Assembly (NCBI RefSeq): GCF_049965695.1 | Contig: NZ_JBMFWB010000012.1 | Span: forward strand, 1 to 60,877 | DNA length: 60,877 nucleotides | DNA from: Athalassotoga sp049965695 | GTDB taxonomy: Bacteria; Thermotogota; Thermotogae; Mesoaciditogales; Mesoaciditogaceae | Reading direction: 5' to 3' | Shown: in pieces, positions 34,993 through 42,586 of the stretch | Layout: each line of letters opens with the position of its first letter | Numbering within the stretch: the stretch's first letter is position 1 | Position numbers and translations under genes: made by a program | Notes under the pieces: model-generated | The model's input: the letters and a program-made list of their open reading frames with translations, nothing else | The model's database searches: none | What the model was told of the DNA's origin: nothing

Positions 34993-35009
34993 TTACCGAA
35001 CGGTCAAAT
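34993..35009. promoter_or_regulatory. Palindrome in the leader of the SPASM gene
   Basis: TTACCGAACGGTCAA is a near-perfect inverted repeat (ACCG-AA-CGGT core with TTGA/TTA arms). It resembles TetR-family operators of the TGACCGNNCGGTCA kind and lies between the promoter and the start codon of the radical SAM gene. No TetR gene is in the window. Confidence 0.35.
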
Positions 35010-35022
35010 TGAAATCAAGACC

Positions 35023-35051
35023 ATTTTACACAAAAAAAAATCTTTTGTCAA
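35023..35051 (-). promoter_or_regulatory. Promoter of the SPASM radical SAM gene
   Basis: Minus strand: TTGACA (rc 35046-35051), 17-base spacer, TAAAAT (rc 35023-35028). Close to consensus; it runs divergent from the tRNA promoter. Confidence 0.75.
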
Positions 35052-35057
35052 TACGTC

Positions 35058-35087
35058 TTGATTTTTTATGTTCAAATGTATTAGAAT
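35058..35087 (+). promoter_or_regulatory. Promoter of tRNA-Ala
   Basis: TTGATT at 35058-35063, an 18-base spacer, TAGAAT at 35082-35087, 12 bases before the mature tRNA 5' end. Confidence 0.5.
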
Positions 35088-35099
35088 ATAAAGCGTTGC

Positions 35100-35172
35100 G
35101 GGGTCGTGGCGCAGCTGGGAGCGCGCTTGCATGGCATGCAAGAGGTCGTGGGTTCAAATCCCATCGGCTCCA
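35100..35172 (+). tRNA. tRNA-Ala (anticodon GGC)
   Basis: 73 bases to the discriminator A. The acceptor stem GGGGTCG / CGGCTCC pairs with G-T wobbles. The anticodon stem CTTGC/GCAAG encloses the loop ATGGCAT, giving anticodon GGC. The T-arm GTGGG TTCAAAT CCCAT is canonical. The 3' CCA is not encoded (CAG follows the discriminator), so a nucleotidyltransferase must add it. Confidence 0.95.
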
Positions 35173-35178
35173 CAGAAA

Positions 35179-35205
35179 AAAGGCGAATCTTTAAGATTCG
35201 CCTTT
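35179..35205 (+). terminator. Terminator after tRNA-Ala
   Basis: AAAGGCGAATC / GATTCGCCTTT with a TTTAA loop, an 11-base perfect stem starting 6 bases after the tRNA. Confidence 0.8.
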
Positions 35206-35209
35206 ACTC

Positions 35210-35361
35210 TATACTTAAATAACTTTAAAAGTCGAATGTTCATTTAATTTAAGCGGAGGGCAGGATGCCTCCGAGATGGCCTCCGCAGCAGCGCGAGGAC
35301 CAGACATCGAGTGGGGCACCTGCCATCGCTGCGATTCGGAATTTAAAACTGGTTCAGTATA
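35210..35361 (+). repeat. TATACT element, full copy (copy C)
   Basis: 152 bases, TATACT to AGTATA. The two ends are imperfect inverted repeats of about 28 bases: both read TATACT, about 8 variable bases, TTTTAAA-like, then CGAAT. The interior holds a hairpin, GCGGAGG with CCTCCGC, and the conserved GCGAGGACCAGACA and GTGGGGCACCTGCC blocks. Its last 8 bases encode the end of the biotin-carrier gene on the minus strand. Confidence 0.88.
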
Positions 35362-35767
35362 TTTTCATAAGAGATTGATCGATCTCAACTTGCTGCCCTT
35401 CTTTGACAAGAATTTCCGTTATTTTGCAATCTCGAGGGGCAAGAATCTCGTTTTCCATCTTCATGGCCTCAAGCGTAAGCAAGGTTTGACCATCCTTGAT
35501 GTTTTCACCAACTTTTGCTTTTATCTTGACTATCGTTCCCGACATGGGTGCGCGAATTATTTCCTCTTCATTTTTTTCATCTTCAGAAGAAACATGTTGA
35601 ACAGGTTGAACGATTTTTGGAGGTTGCGGCTCACTTCTTGGGAATTGCTTTGTTTGATCCGTTTTGATCGAAAGTGGTGAAGGCATATTTGTATCTTCCT
35701 TGCCAATTTCTTCAACTTCAACCTCGTAGACTTTTCCATTAACCTTTATCATGTATTTTTTTAACAT
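35354..35767 (-). CDS. Biotin carboxyl carrier protein of a decarboxylase/carboxylase
   Basis: A 137-residue protein with an N-terminal short beta segment (YMIKVNGKVYEVEVEEIG), a Pro/Gln-rich linker (about residues 35-65), and a C-terminal biotinyl domain with the biotinylation site LEAMKMENEILAP. GGGG about 8 bases before ATG 35767 fixes the start; a longer open frame upstream lacks support. The final residues MKIY and the TGA stop are encoded by the end of repeat copy C. It carries CO2 for the carboxyltransferase at 35952. Confidence 0.93.
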   Translation of the reverse strand: MLKKYMIKVNGKVYEVEVEEIGKEDTNMPSPLSIKTDQTKQFPRSEPQPPKIVQPVQHVSSEDEKNEEEIIRAPMSGTIVKIKAKVGENIKDGQTLLTLEAMKMENEILAPRDCKITEILVKEGQQVEIDQSLMKIY

Positions 35768-35772
35768 TGCAT

Positions 35773-35943
35773 TTACCCCTTTCTTGTCTTCCAGAAGATC
35801 TGAGGAGTGTGAATTGTCCATCTGTTGATGTAATTGCAATTTTGGTCAATTTTTTTGACTTTTTTTATCAGTACCTCTTTTTCTGATGAATAAGCCTTTA
35901 TTGCCGCGAAAATGACGGCAACAATCTCTTCGTTGTCTTCCAT
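35773..35943 (-). CDS. Small decarboxylase-associated subunit
   Basis: A 56-residue protein: MEDNEEIVAVIFAAIKAY, then a basic beta-like stretch, and a tryptophan-rich end (RWTIHTPQIFWKTRKG). Short proteins of this pattern (acidic start, AAI helix, terminal W..GR) sit between carboxyltransferase and biotin carrier genes in many anaerobes. It has no membrane helix, so it is not an OadG-type gamma subunit. GAGG 6 bases before ATG 35943 supports that start rather than 35955. Confidence 0.65.
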   Translation of the reverse strand: MEDNEEIVAVIFAAIKAYSSEKEVLIKKVKKIDQNCNYINRWTIHTPQIFWKTRKG

Positions 35944-35951
35944 GTCAGGCC

Positions 35952-37487
35952 TCATAAAGGAATATTGCCATGTTTTTTGGAAGGTTTGCCTTCCACCTTT
36001 GATCCAAGTATTTCAAGTCCTCGAATTAAAACACTTCGCGTCTCGGAAGGTAAAATAACCGTGTCAACGTAACCACGAGAAGCGGCAACGTAAGGATTAG
36101 AAAAGGTATCGGCGTATTCTTTTATTTTTTCCGATCTTGTTTTTTCAGGATCAACCGAATTTTTTATCTCATTTCTGAAAATCACATTTGCGGCTCCGTC
36201 AGCGCCCATAACGGCTATTTCCGCCGTCGGCCATGCCAAAACGATATCGGCACCAAGATGTTTGCTTCCCATCGCTATGTAAGCACCACCGTAATCTCTG
36301 CGCGTTATAACGGTTATTTTGGGTACGGAAGCCTCGCTGTAGGCGAAAAGTAATTTTGCTCCATGTCTTATTATGCCACCATATTCTTGAGAGGTACCGG
36401 GTAAAAAGCCTGGAGTGTCGGCGAAAGTTATAATCGGAATGTTGAACGCATCGAGAAAACGTATAAAACGTGCCGCTTTGTCTGAAGAATCTATATCAAG
36501 CACACCAGCCAACACTTTTGGCTGGTTTGCAACAATTCCAACGGTTCTTCCGTTTATTCTTGCAAAACCGGTGATCATGGATCTCGCAAATTTAGCCTGC
36601 ACCTCAAAAAAAGTACCTGGATCTACTATTTTGTTTACAACATCTATCATATCGTAGGGCTTATTTGAAGATTGAGGTACTATTGAATTTATTGATTCAT
36701 CTGATTCAATTTCGATTTCCGATCCCATTTTGGGATTTTCCATGTTATTTGAAGGAATGTAAGAAAGTATCTTTTTGACGATTTGCATCGCGTCCATATC
36801 GTTTTTTGCTATGAAATGCGCAACGCCGCTTTTAGAGTTATGAACTTCTGCACCGCCGAGACTTTCCTGGGTCACATCTTCACCGGTAACAGCCTTTATG
36901 ACTTCAGGACCAGTTATGAACATTTTCGATGTTTTATCCACCATGATGACAAAATCTGTTATAGCCGGTGAATAAACAGCACCTCCAGCGCAAGGCCCGG
37001 CTATAACGGTTATTTGTGGTATCACTCCGGATGCAAGGGTGTTTCTGTAAAAGATTTCTCCGTAGCCGTAAAGTGAGTCAACACCTTCTTGAATTCTCGC
37101 ACCACCGGAATCATTTATTCCAACAAGAGGTATCCCCATTTTCATGGCCATATCTTGAATTTTGGTTATCTTTTTGGCATGCATTTCTCCGACGGAACCA
37201 CCTTGAACGGTGAAATCTTGTGAAAATATGGCAATTTCTCTGCCATCCACACGCCCTATGCCCGTAACAACTCCATCTGCTGGAAAATACTTTTGATCAA
37301 GGCCAAAATAAGTTGATCTGTGCCTTATGTGATCGTCAACTTCAAAAAAACTTCCTTCATCGACAAGAACTGCTATTCTTTCACGGGCCGTCAATTTTCC
37401 CTCTTCATGTTGCTTTTTTATTCTTTCTTCTCCGCCACCGAGACGTATTGTTTCGCGTCTCTTTAAAAGATCATCGTTTCTGTCCAA
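35952..37487 (-). CDS. Carboxyltransferase subunit (methylmalonyl-CoA decarboxylase alpha / propionyl-CoA carboxylase beta)
   Basis: About 511 residues of crotonase-like carboxyltransferase. N- and C-halves both show glycine-rich acyl-CoA loops: LVGINDSGGARIQEGVDSL with AGPCAGGAVYSPA, and TFADTPGFLPGTSQEYGGII with RRDYGGAYIAMG. It moves a carboxyl group between methylmalonyl-CoA (or a related acyl-CoA) and biotin. The neighbouring epimerase supports methylmalonyl-CoA. AAAGGAGG favours TTG 37487 over ATG 37508. Neither a biotin carboxylase nor the membrane beta subunit of a sodium-pumping decarboxylase is present here. Confidence 0.93.
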   Translation of the reverse strand: MDRNDDLLKRRETIRLGGGEERIKKQHEEGKLTARERIAVLVDEGSFFEVDDHIRHRSTYFGLDQKYFPADGVVTGIGRVDGREIAIFSQDFTVQGGSVGEMHAKKITKIQDMAMKMGIPLVGINDSGGARIQEGVDSLYGYGEIFYRNTLASGVIPQITVIAGPCAGGAVYSPAITDFVIMVDKTSKMFITGPEVIKAVTGEDVTQESLGGAEVHNSKSGVAHFIAKNDMDAMQIVKKILSYIPSNNMENPKMGSEIEIESDESINSIVPQSSNKPYDMIDVVNKIVDPGTFFEVQAKFARSMITGFARINGRTVGIVANQPKVLAGVLDIDSSDKAARFIRFLDAFNIPIITFADTPGFLPGTSQEYGGIIRHGAKLLFAYSEASVPKITVITRRDYGGAYIAMGSKHLGADIVLAWPTAEIAVMGADGAANVIFRNEIKNSVDPEKTRSEKIKEYADTFSNPYVAASRGYVDTVILPSETRSVLIRGLEILGSKVEGKPSKKHGNIPL

Positions 37488-37488
37488 T

Positions 37489-37893
37489 TTAATCCTTCCT
37501 CCTTTCAACGAGTTCTATCATAACACCATTTGCGTCTTTTGGATGTATAAACGTTACGATCGTGTTGTTTGCCCCCTGAGACGGATCTGATGTTACCCTA
37601 TACCCTTCGTTTTTGAGTTGCTTAACGGTTTCATAAATGTCGTCCACTTCAAAAGCAACGTGGTTAAGCCCTTCTCCTCTTTTTTCGATGAATTTGGATA
37701 TTGTACCCTCAGGATCGAGATCTTCAAGAAGTTCTATACGAGTTCCTCCAGCGTCGATCATGACAACCTTCAATTTTTTACCTTCAAGTATTTCTTCGTC
37801 AGCATGCATGCCAAGGGATTTTGTGTATATTTTGGATGCATCTAAAGCAGATTTAACTGCAATTCCTATGTGATCGATTTTTATAACTTTCAC
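37489..37893 (-). CDS. mce: Methylmalonyl-CoA epimerase
   Basis: Glyoxalase-fold enzyme (134 aa) interconverting R- and S-methylmalonyl-CoA. IDHIGIAVKSALDASKIYT, RIELLEDLDPEGTISKFIEK, GEGLNHVAFEVDDI and ANGVMIELVER carry the metal His/Glu residues of the vicinal oxygen chelate fold. It is first in the operon with the carboxyltransferase, whose start follows the mce stop by 1 base. The promoter -10 lies at a repeat edge (37941-37946). Confidence 0.95.
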   Translation of the reverse strand: MKVIKIDHIGIAVKSALDASKIYTKSLGMHADEEILEGKKLKVVMIDAGGTRIELLEDLDPEGTISKFIEKRGEGLNHVAFEVDDIYETVKQLKNEGYRVTSDPSQGANNTIVTFIHPKDANGVMIELVERRKD

Positions 37894-37940
37894 CGTTGCA
37901 TTCCTCCCTTCATTATCCAGGATAGAGATGTTCTTTTCTT

Positions 37941-37971
37941 ATTATACTAAATCTCTTTCATACTTGATCAA
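37941..37971 (-). promoter_or_regulatory. Predicted promoter of the mce operon
   Basis: Minus strand TATAAT (rc 37941-37946), with TTGATC (rc 37966-37971) 19 bases upstream. The -10 box overlaps the AGTATA end of repeat copy D. Confidence 0.5.
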
Positions 37972-38168
37972 TTTTATCCGAATCGTCGCTCCGGCAGGTA
38001 CCTACAACGGCAGGTAGCATGTGGCTCGTAGCCCGTAGAATTGGCAATTTTCAATTTAACAGACTGTTCACTCTTCACACGTCACCACTCACCAATTGAG
38101 GCATCCTACTCTCCGCGACAGGGTAGTTCATTATCATGGCTTTTTGCCACCGTGTGCTGTATGTTATA
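37943..38168 (-). repeat. TATACT element, long variant (copy D)
   Basis: Starts TATACTAAATC; after a diverged stretch come CCGAATCGTCGCTCCGGCAG and GTACCTACAACGGCAGGTAG, then GTGGCTCGTAGC, AATTGGCAATT, CAGACTGTTCACTCTTCACA, CTCACCAATTGAGGCATCCT and CTCTCCGCGACAGGG. The middle matches copy F, not B/C/H. The right boundary is unclear. Confidence 0.65.
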
Positions 38169-38170
38169 CT
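38144..38170 (+). promoter_or_regulatory. Possible promoter of the urocanase gene
   Basis: TG-T-TATACT (38162-38170), an extended -10, with TTGCCA at 38144-38149 15 bases upstream. It lies 31 bases before ATG 38202. Confidence 0.45.
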
Positions 38171-38201
38171 TTATAAGAAGTTTGAAAAGGAGGAAGTTTT
38201 T

Positions 38202-39851
38202 ATGCCAAAATCAGTTAGAGCTCCAAGAGGCACAGAAATAACATGTAAAAGTTGGCAGACGGAAGCACCAATGCGTATGATAATGAATAACCTTGATCCT
38301 GAAGTCGCAAGAGATCCAGACCGCCTTATAGTTTATGGAGGAACCGGAAAGGCAGCAAGGAATTGGGAATCATTTGACGCGATAGTTAAAACACTCAAAA
38401 GACTCAACAACGATGAAACTCTCCTTGTTCAATCTGGAAAACCAGTTGCCGTTTTCAGAACAAATGAGTGGGCACCGAGGGTTTTGATTTCAAACGCAAT
38501 GTTAGTTCCAAAATGGGCAGATTGGGATTATTTTCGAGAACTTGAGTCACGTGGACTTACGATGTTTGGACAGATGACGGCAGGAAGTTGGATATACATA
38601 GGCACACAGGGCATTTTACAGGGCACATATGAAGTTTTTTATTCTATCGCTCAAAAATATTTCGACGGTACTTTGGCAGGGAAAATAGTCGTTACGGCAG
38701 GCCTTGGTGAAATGGGCGGCGCACAACCTTTATCCGTGACTTTCAACGGAGGAGTTATGATAGCCGTTGAAGTTGATAAAAGGATGATCGACAGAAGGCT
38801 TGAAAAACATTATTTGGACACATGGACCGATTCTTACGATGAAGCGGTAAAGATGGCAAAGGATGCTGCGACAAAAAAGCAACCACTTTCAATAGGATTA
38901 CTTGGTAATGCGGCTGAAATACTTCCAAGAATGGTAAAGGAAGGATTTATTCCTGATATAGTTACGGATCAAACTTCGGCTCATGATCCACTTAACGGAT
39001 ACATTCCCATCGGATTAAACGTTGAAGAAGCGTCAAAAATGAGAGAAAAAAACAAAGATGAGTATATGAAAAAAGTTTTTGATTCCATGGTAGAACATGT
39101 TGTGGCAATCGTCGAAATGCAAAAAAGAGGATCAAAGACTTTTGAGTACGGAAACAACATAAGACGTATGGCTTACGATCATGGCGCAAAAGATGCCTTT
39201 CAAATCGTTGGATATGTGCCGGAATACATAAGACCCCTCTTTTCCGAAGGCAAAGGTCCTTTCAGATGGGTGGCGCTTTCCGGCGATCCGCAGGACATAT
39301 ACAAGACGGATGAAGTCGTGCTTAAACTTTTCCCATACGATGATCATCTCAAAAAATGGATCCATATGGCACACGAAAAGGTAAACTGGCAAGGTTTACC
39401 GGCAAGAATATGCTGGCTCGGTCAGGGCGAAAGGGAGCAGTTCGGCCTTGAGATAAACAAAATGGTAAGAGACGGCAAACTCAAAGCCCCGATAGTGATC
39501 GGGCGTGATCATCACGATACGGGATCCGTAGCCTCTCCTTACAGGGAAACAGAAGCGATGAAAGATGGATCGGATGCGATAGCGGATTGGCCAATTTTAA
39601 ATGCGCTTTTAAACACTTCTTCTGGAGCCACGTGGGTTTCGGTTCATCATGGTGGTGGAGTCGGAATAGGATATTCGATTCATGCCGGTTTTGTCTGTGT
39701 TGCGGATGGAACGAAAATTGAGGATGAGAAGTTATCAAGGGTATTAAACAACGATCCGGGCATAGGTGTTGTACGTCACGCAGATGCAGGTTATGAAATA
39801 GCCAAAGAGACGGCTATGAAACACAAAATAGATATGCCGATGGAAAAGTAA
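38202..39851 (+). CDS. hutU: Urocanate hydratase
   Basis: NAD-dependent enzyme (549 aa) converting urocanate to imidazolonepropionate in histidine breakdown. MPKSVRAPRGTEITCKSW starts the family-typical N-terminus. YIGTQGILQGTYE and TAGLGEMGGAQPL form the NAD site, VTDQTSAHDPLNGY binds substrate, and the Cys of ARICWLGQGEREQFGL is in the conserved active-site loop. AAAGGAGG 8 bases upstream fixes ATG 38202. No hutH, hutI or formimino-handling gene is nearby. The gene is bracketed by repeat copies D and E. Confidence 0.96.
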   Translation: MPKSVRAPRGTEITCKSWQTEAPMRMIMNNLDPEVARDPDRLIVYGGTGKAARNWESFDAIVKTLKRLNNDETLLVQSGKPVAVFRTNEWAPRVLISNAMLVPKWADWDYFRELESRGLTMFGQMTAGSWIYIGTQGILQGTYEVFYSIAQKYFDGTLAGKIVVTAGLGEMGGAQPLSVTFNGGVMIAVEVDKRMIDRRLEKHYLDTWTDSYDEAVKMAKDAATKKQPLSIGLLGNAAEILPRMVKEGFIPDIVTDQTSAHDPLNGYIPIGLNVEEASKMREKNKDEYMKKVFDSMVEHVVAIVEMQKRGSKTFEYGNNIRRMAYDHGAKDAFQIVGYVPEYIRPLFSEGKGPFRWVALSGDPQDIYKTDEVVLKLFPYDDHLKKWIHMAHEKVNWQGLPARICWLGQGEREQFGLEINKMVRDGKLKAPIVIGRDHHDTGSVASPYRETEAMKDGSDAIADWPILNALLNTSSGATWVSVHHGGGVGIGYSIHAGFVCVADGTKIEDEKLSRVLNNDPGIGVVRHADAGYEIAKETAMKHKIDMPMEK

Positions 39852-39889
39852 AGTGATACATGAGGTAAAAGGGATCAGACATTATGGAA

Positions 39890-40160
39890 TAGAGAAAAAC
39901 GGCAGGCGGCTCGTAGCGGGTAGCACGTAGAAAAAATGGTAACGCGTGATCGGTAACGAGTGAAAAAAACAGTAATGGGTAACGCGTAATCAGTGATCAG
40001 TAAAACAGCGCGTGGCACGTGGAAAAGACGGACGGCGACGGAGAGCATGATGCCGCGAGGTGGCCGACGCTTCGTAGCGAGGACCAGACACTTAAGGGCG
40101 AATGCGAAAGCCGACGCACAAAAGACATTAGAGATTAGACATTAGAGATTAGAGATCAAA
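39890..40160. repeat. Degenerate element plus quasi-repeated filler (copy E)
   Basis: A 350-base gap without a gene. First come short echoing phrases (GGCTCGTAGCGGGTAGCACG, GGTAACGCGTGATCGG, GGTAACGCGTAATCAGTGAT). Then comes a diverged element core (GGAGAGCATGATGCC, TAGCGAGGACCAGACA), and finally tandem ACATTAGAGATTAG units at 40126-40152. There is no ribosome-bound frame of note. Confidence 0.6.
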
Positions 40161-40204
40161 AGTGGCGAATTGCGTATGAAAAAATTGCATTGTGAGGATA
40201 TAAA

Positions 40205-42082
40205 ATGTGCGGAATTTTTGGAGTTATCGGGAAAACAAATGCAAATGAATTGCTTGAAATATCTCAGATTTTGAAGCACCGCGGTCCTGATGATGAAGGA
40301 TTTTGTTCCATTCCTAATGTTAAACACTTCTGTGGGCCTGATACGGTGAGATCGCTTTTATTTCCGAAAATCAGTGGAGATTTGGACGGTGCTTTTGGTT
40401 ACAGAAGGCTTAGCATAATAGATCTGTCTGTGAAAAGTCATCAGCCGATGGAAAAAGACGGTTATGTTGTTGTGTTCAACGGCGAAATTTACAATTTTGC
40501 CTCAATACGGGAAGAACTTGAAGGATTGGGTCACCAGTTCAACTCCTCGGGGGACACCGAAGTACTTTTGACCTCTTACATTCAATGGGGAGAAAGGTGT
40601 GTAGATCATTTCAATGGAATGTGGGCTTTTTCAATATGGGATCCGAAAAGGCGTATTGTCTTTTCGTCAAGGGACAGATTCGGAATAAAACCTTTTCTTT
40701 ACTTTCACGATGACAGATATTTTGCTTTTGCTTCAGAGCAAAAAGCACTTTTGAAATTTTCTAAAGTTTCGAATAATCCGGATCTGGAAGATGCGAAAAG
40801 ATATCTTATCTGGGGAATGCAAAATTTTTCCGAAAATTGCATGTTCAAAGAAATAAAGAGGTTGCTTCCTTCTCATAACCTTGTTTTCAACGTTGATACG
40901 GGTGAATTAAAAACTTACGAATACTGGAATATACATCCAAATACGGAAAAATCCGTCTACGATGAAAAACAAGGTCAGATGTACTTCCAAAAATTTCGTG
41001 AAATTTTCACAGATGCGGTAAGATTAAGGCTAATAAGCGATGTCAAAGTCGGAACCGCTTTAAGCGGAGGGATAGATTCTTCTTCAATCGTTTATACCGT
41101 TAGAGAACTCATGAAAAAGCAAAGTGTGCCTTCAATCGGGGATATTCAATACACTTTTTCGGCCGTTTACGGAAATTACGTTGCGGATGAATCGAAATGG
41201 ATTGATATAGTAGCAAAAGAAACAGCGGTTAAATCTTTGAAAGTCGTTCCGGATCACGAAGATCTTGCCAGCCGTCTTGAGGCACTTGCATACGTCCACG
41301 ATGAACCATTTGATTCTACGTCGACATACGCACAATATCGCGTCATGAATTTGGTCAGAGAAAGCGGTGTTACGGTTACGCTTGACGGTCAGGGTGGCGA
41401 TGAAATAGCGGGCGGATATCCACTTTACATGCCAATGATGATCCTTGAAAACTTTCCGAATAAAACGTTTTTTTCGGAAATCAAAAATCTTAAAAAAGCA
41501 AATTCATCGTTTGGGCTGTTTTTGAGAACAATCGGTACACGTTATGTAAACGATGTGGCCCAAAGAAGATATTTCAAAGAAATTTCAAAAGGCCTTTTCA
41601 ACCATACAAACCAATTCATACCTTACGGCGGCAGATCAAAGGCTGAATTTTCTCACATGAACTTGCGCGCATGGTCTGACATGAGAGAAGAATTAGTGGA
41701 CCTTTTAAAAACGGCAGATAGAAATTCCATGGCTTTTTCAATAGAGTCGAGATTTCCTTACCTTGATTACAGACTTGTAGAATTTGCCATGTCTGTACCA
41801 TCTGCATACAAAATTCATCAGGGATGGACAAAATATCTGTCACGCAGAAGTTTTGAAGGGTTGATAAACGATAAGGTGCTTTGGAGAAAAGACAAGTTAG
41901 GTTTTCCAACACCTCAAAAAGCGTGGTTTGAAATGGGCTTTTCTGATTTTGCGATGAATTACATTTCAAATTCAAAATTTTTAAAATATCTTGATGTGAA
42001 TGTAAATGGAGTTTTTTCGCACAAATTACTTTGGCGCCTTGTGAACCTTGCTGCATGGGCAAGGGTATTTGAAATGGATTAA
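40205..42082 (+). CDS. asnB: Asparagine synthase (glutamine-hydrolysing)
   Basis: A 625-residue two-domain enzyme. The N-terminal glutaminase uses Cys2 (MCGIFGVIGK) with LKHRGPDDEG, GYRRLSIIDLS and FNGEIYNF. The synthetase domain has the PP-loop SGGIDSSSIVY and LDGQGGDEIAGGYPLY. Products are asparagine, glutamate, AMP and PPi; a role in amidating a cell-surface sugar or peptide is possible for this long form. GAGGAT precedes ATG 40205. Confidence 0.94.
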   Translation: MCGIFGVIGKTNANELLEISQILKHRGPDDEGFCSIPNVKHFCGPDTVRSLLFPKISGDLDGAFGYRRLSIIDLSVKSHQPMEKDGYVVVFNGEIYNFASIREELEGLGHQFNSSGDTEVLLTSYIQWGERCVDHFNGMWAFSIWDPKRRIVFSSRDRFGIKPFLYFHDDRYFAFASEQKALLKFSKVSNNPDLEDAKRYLIWGMQNFSENCMFKEIKRLLPSHNLVFNVDTGELKTYEYWNIHPNTEKSVYDEKQGQMYFQKFREIFTDAVRLRLISDVKVGTALSGGIDSSSIVYTVRELMKKQSVPSIGDIQYTFSAVYGNYVADESKWIDIVAKETAVKSLKVVPDHEDLASRLEALAYVHDEPFDSTSTYAQYRVMNLVRESGVTVTLDGQGGDEIAGGYPLYMPMMILENFPNKTFFSEIKNLKKANSSFGLFLRTIGTRYVNDVAQRRYFKEISKGLFNHTNQFIPYGGRSKAEFSHMNLRAWSDMREELVDLLKTADRNSMAFSIESRFPYLDYRLVEFAMSVPSAYKIHQGWTKYLSRRSFEGLINDKVLWRKDKLGFPTPQKAWFEMGFSDFAMNYISNSKFLKYLDVNVNGVFSHKLLWRLVNLAAWARVFEMD

Positions 42083-42176
42083 GTTACTGAATCAGTTTTA
42101 AAAGTAGAACACTTTTTGTCATGTTCACCAATAATGTGCTATGACCGTCACTTTTTGTTGAAAAGGAGATGGTATC

Positions 42177-42575
42177 TTGGAAAGAACATTGGTGCTTGTA
42201 AAGCCAGATGGTGTTAAAAGAGGATTGATAGGTGAGATCATATCACGCTTTGAAAGAAAAGGGTTTAACATCGTGAATATGAAAATGTTGCGGATGACAA
42301 AGGAACTGGCGGCAGATCATTATGCCGAGCACAAAGGAATGCCTTACTACGATCGGCTCATAGAATACATAACAAGCGGTCCGGTGATCGCGATGATTTT
42401 GGAAGGGGAAGATGCCGTTAACATTGTCAGGATGATGATAGGTAAGACATCTCCTTCGGAGTCTCTTCCTGGGACGATAAGAGGAGATTTTTCGCTCAAT
42501 ATCACCGTTAACATCGTACACGCGTCTGATTCCTTAGAAAACGCGGAAAGAGAGATGAAAAGATTCTTTTCATGA
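42177..42575 (+). CDS. ndk: Nucleoside diphosphate kinase
   Basis: A 132-residue kinase equalising NTP pools. RTLVLVKPDGVKRGLIGEII is the N-terminal signature, and the phosphohistidine lies in NIVHASDSLENAEREM. It starts with TTG 42177 after AAAAGGAGATGG. It stands alone between asnB and a repeat, 12 bases before copy F. Confidence 0.97.
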   Translation: MERTLVLVKPDGVKRGLIGEIISRFERKGFNIVNMKMLRMTKELAADHYAEHKGMPYYDRLIEYITSGPVIAMILEGEDAVNIVRMMIGKTSPSESLPGTIRGDFSLNITVNIVHASDSLENAEREMKRFFS

Positions 42576-42586
42576 TTTTTGACATG

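Noticed and set aside
34778..35194. A 138-codon frame running through the tRNA-Ala gene
   Set aside because: It crosses a clear tRNA and a divergent promoter region and has no protein-like features.
35276..35680. A 134-codon plus-strand frame starting in repeat copy C
   Set aside because: It is antisense to the biotin carrier gene, and its start lies inside the repeat.
39925..40152. A possible CRISPR array or tandem repeat locus before asnB
   Set aside because: The phrases vary in length and spacing, there are no constant repeats with unique spacers, and no cas gene is present.
39852..40204. A riboswitch or T-box leader before asnB
   Set aside because: No T-box sequence, specifier loop or terminator hairpin could be drawn; the region is repeat-derived.
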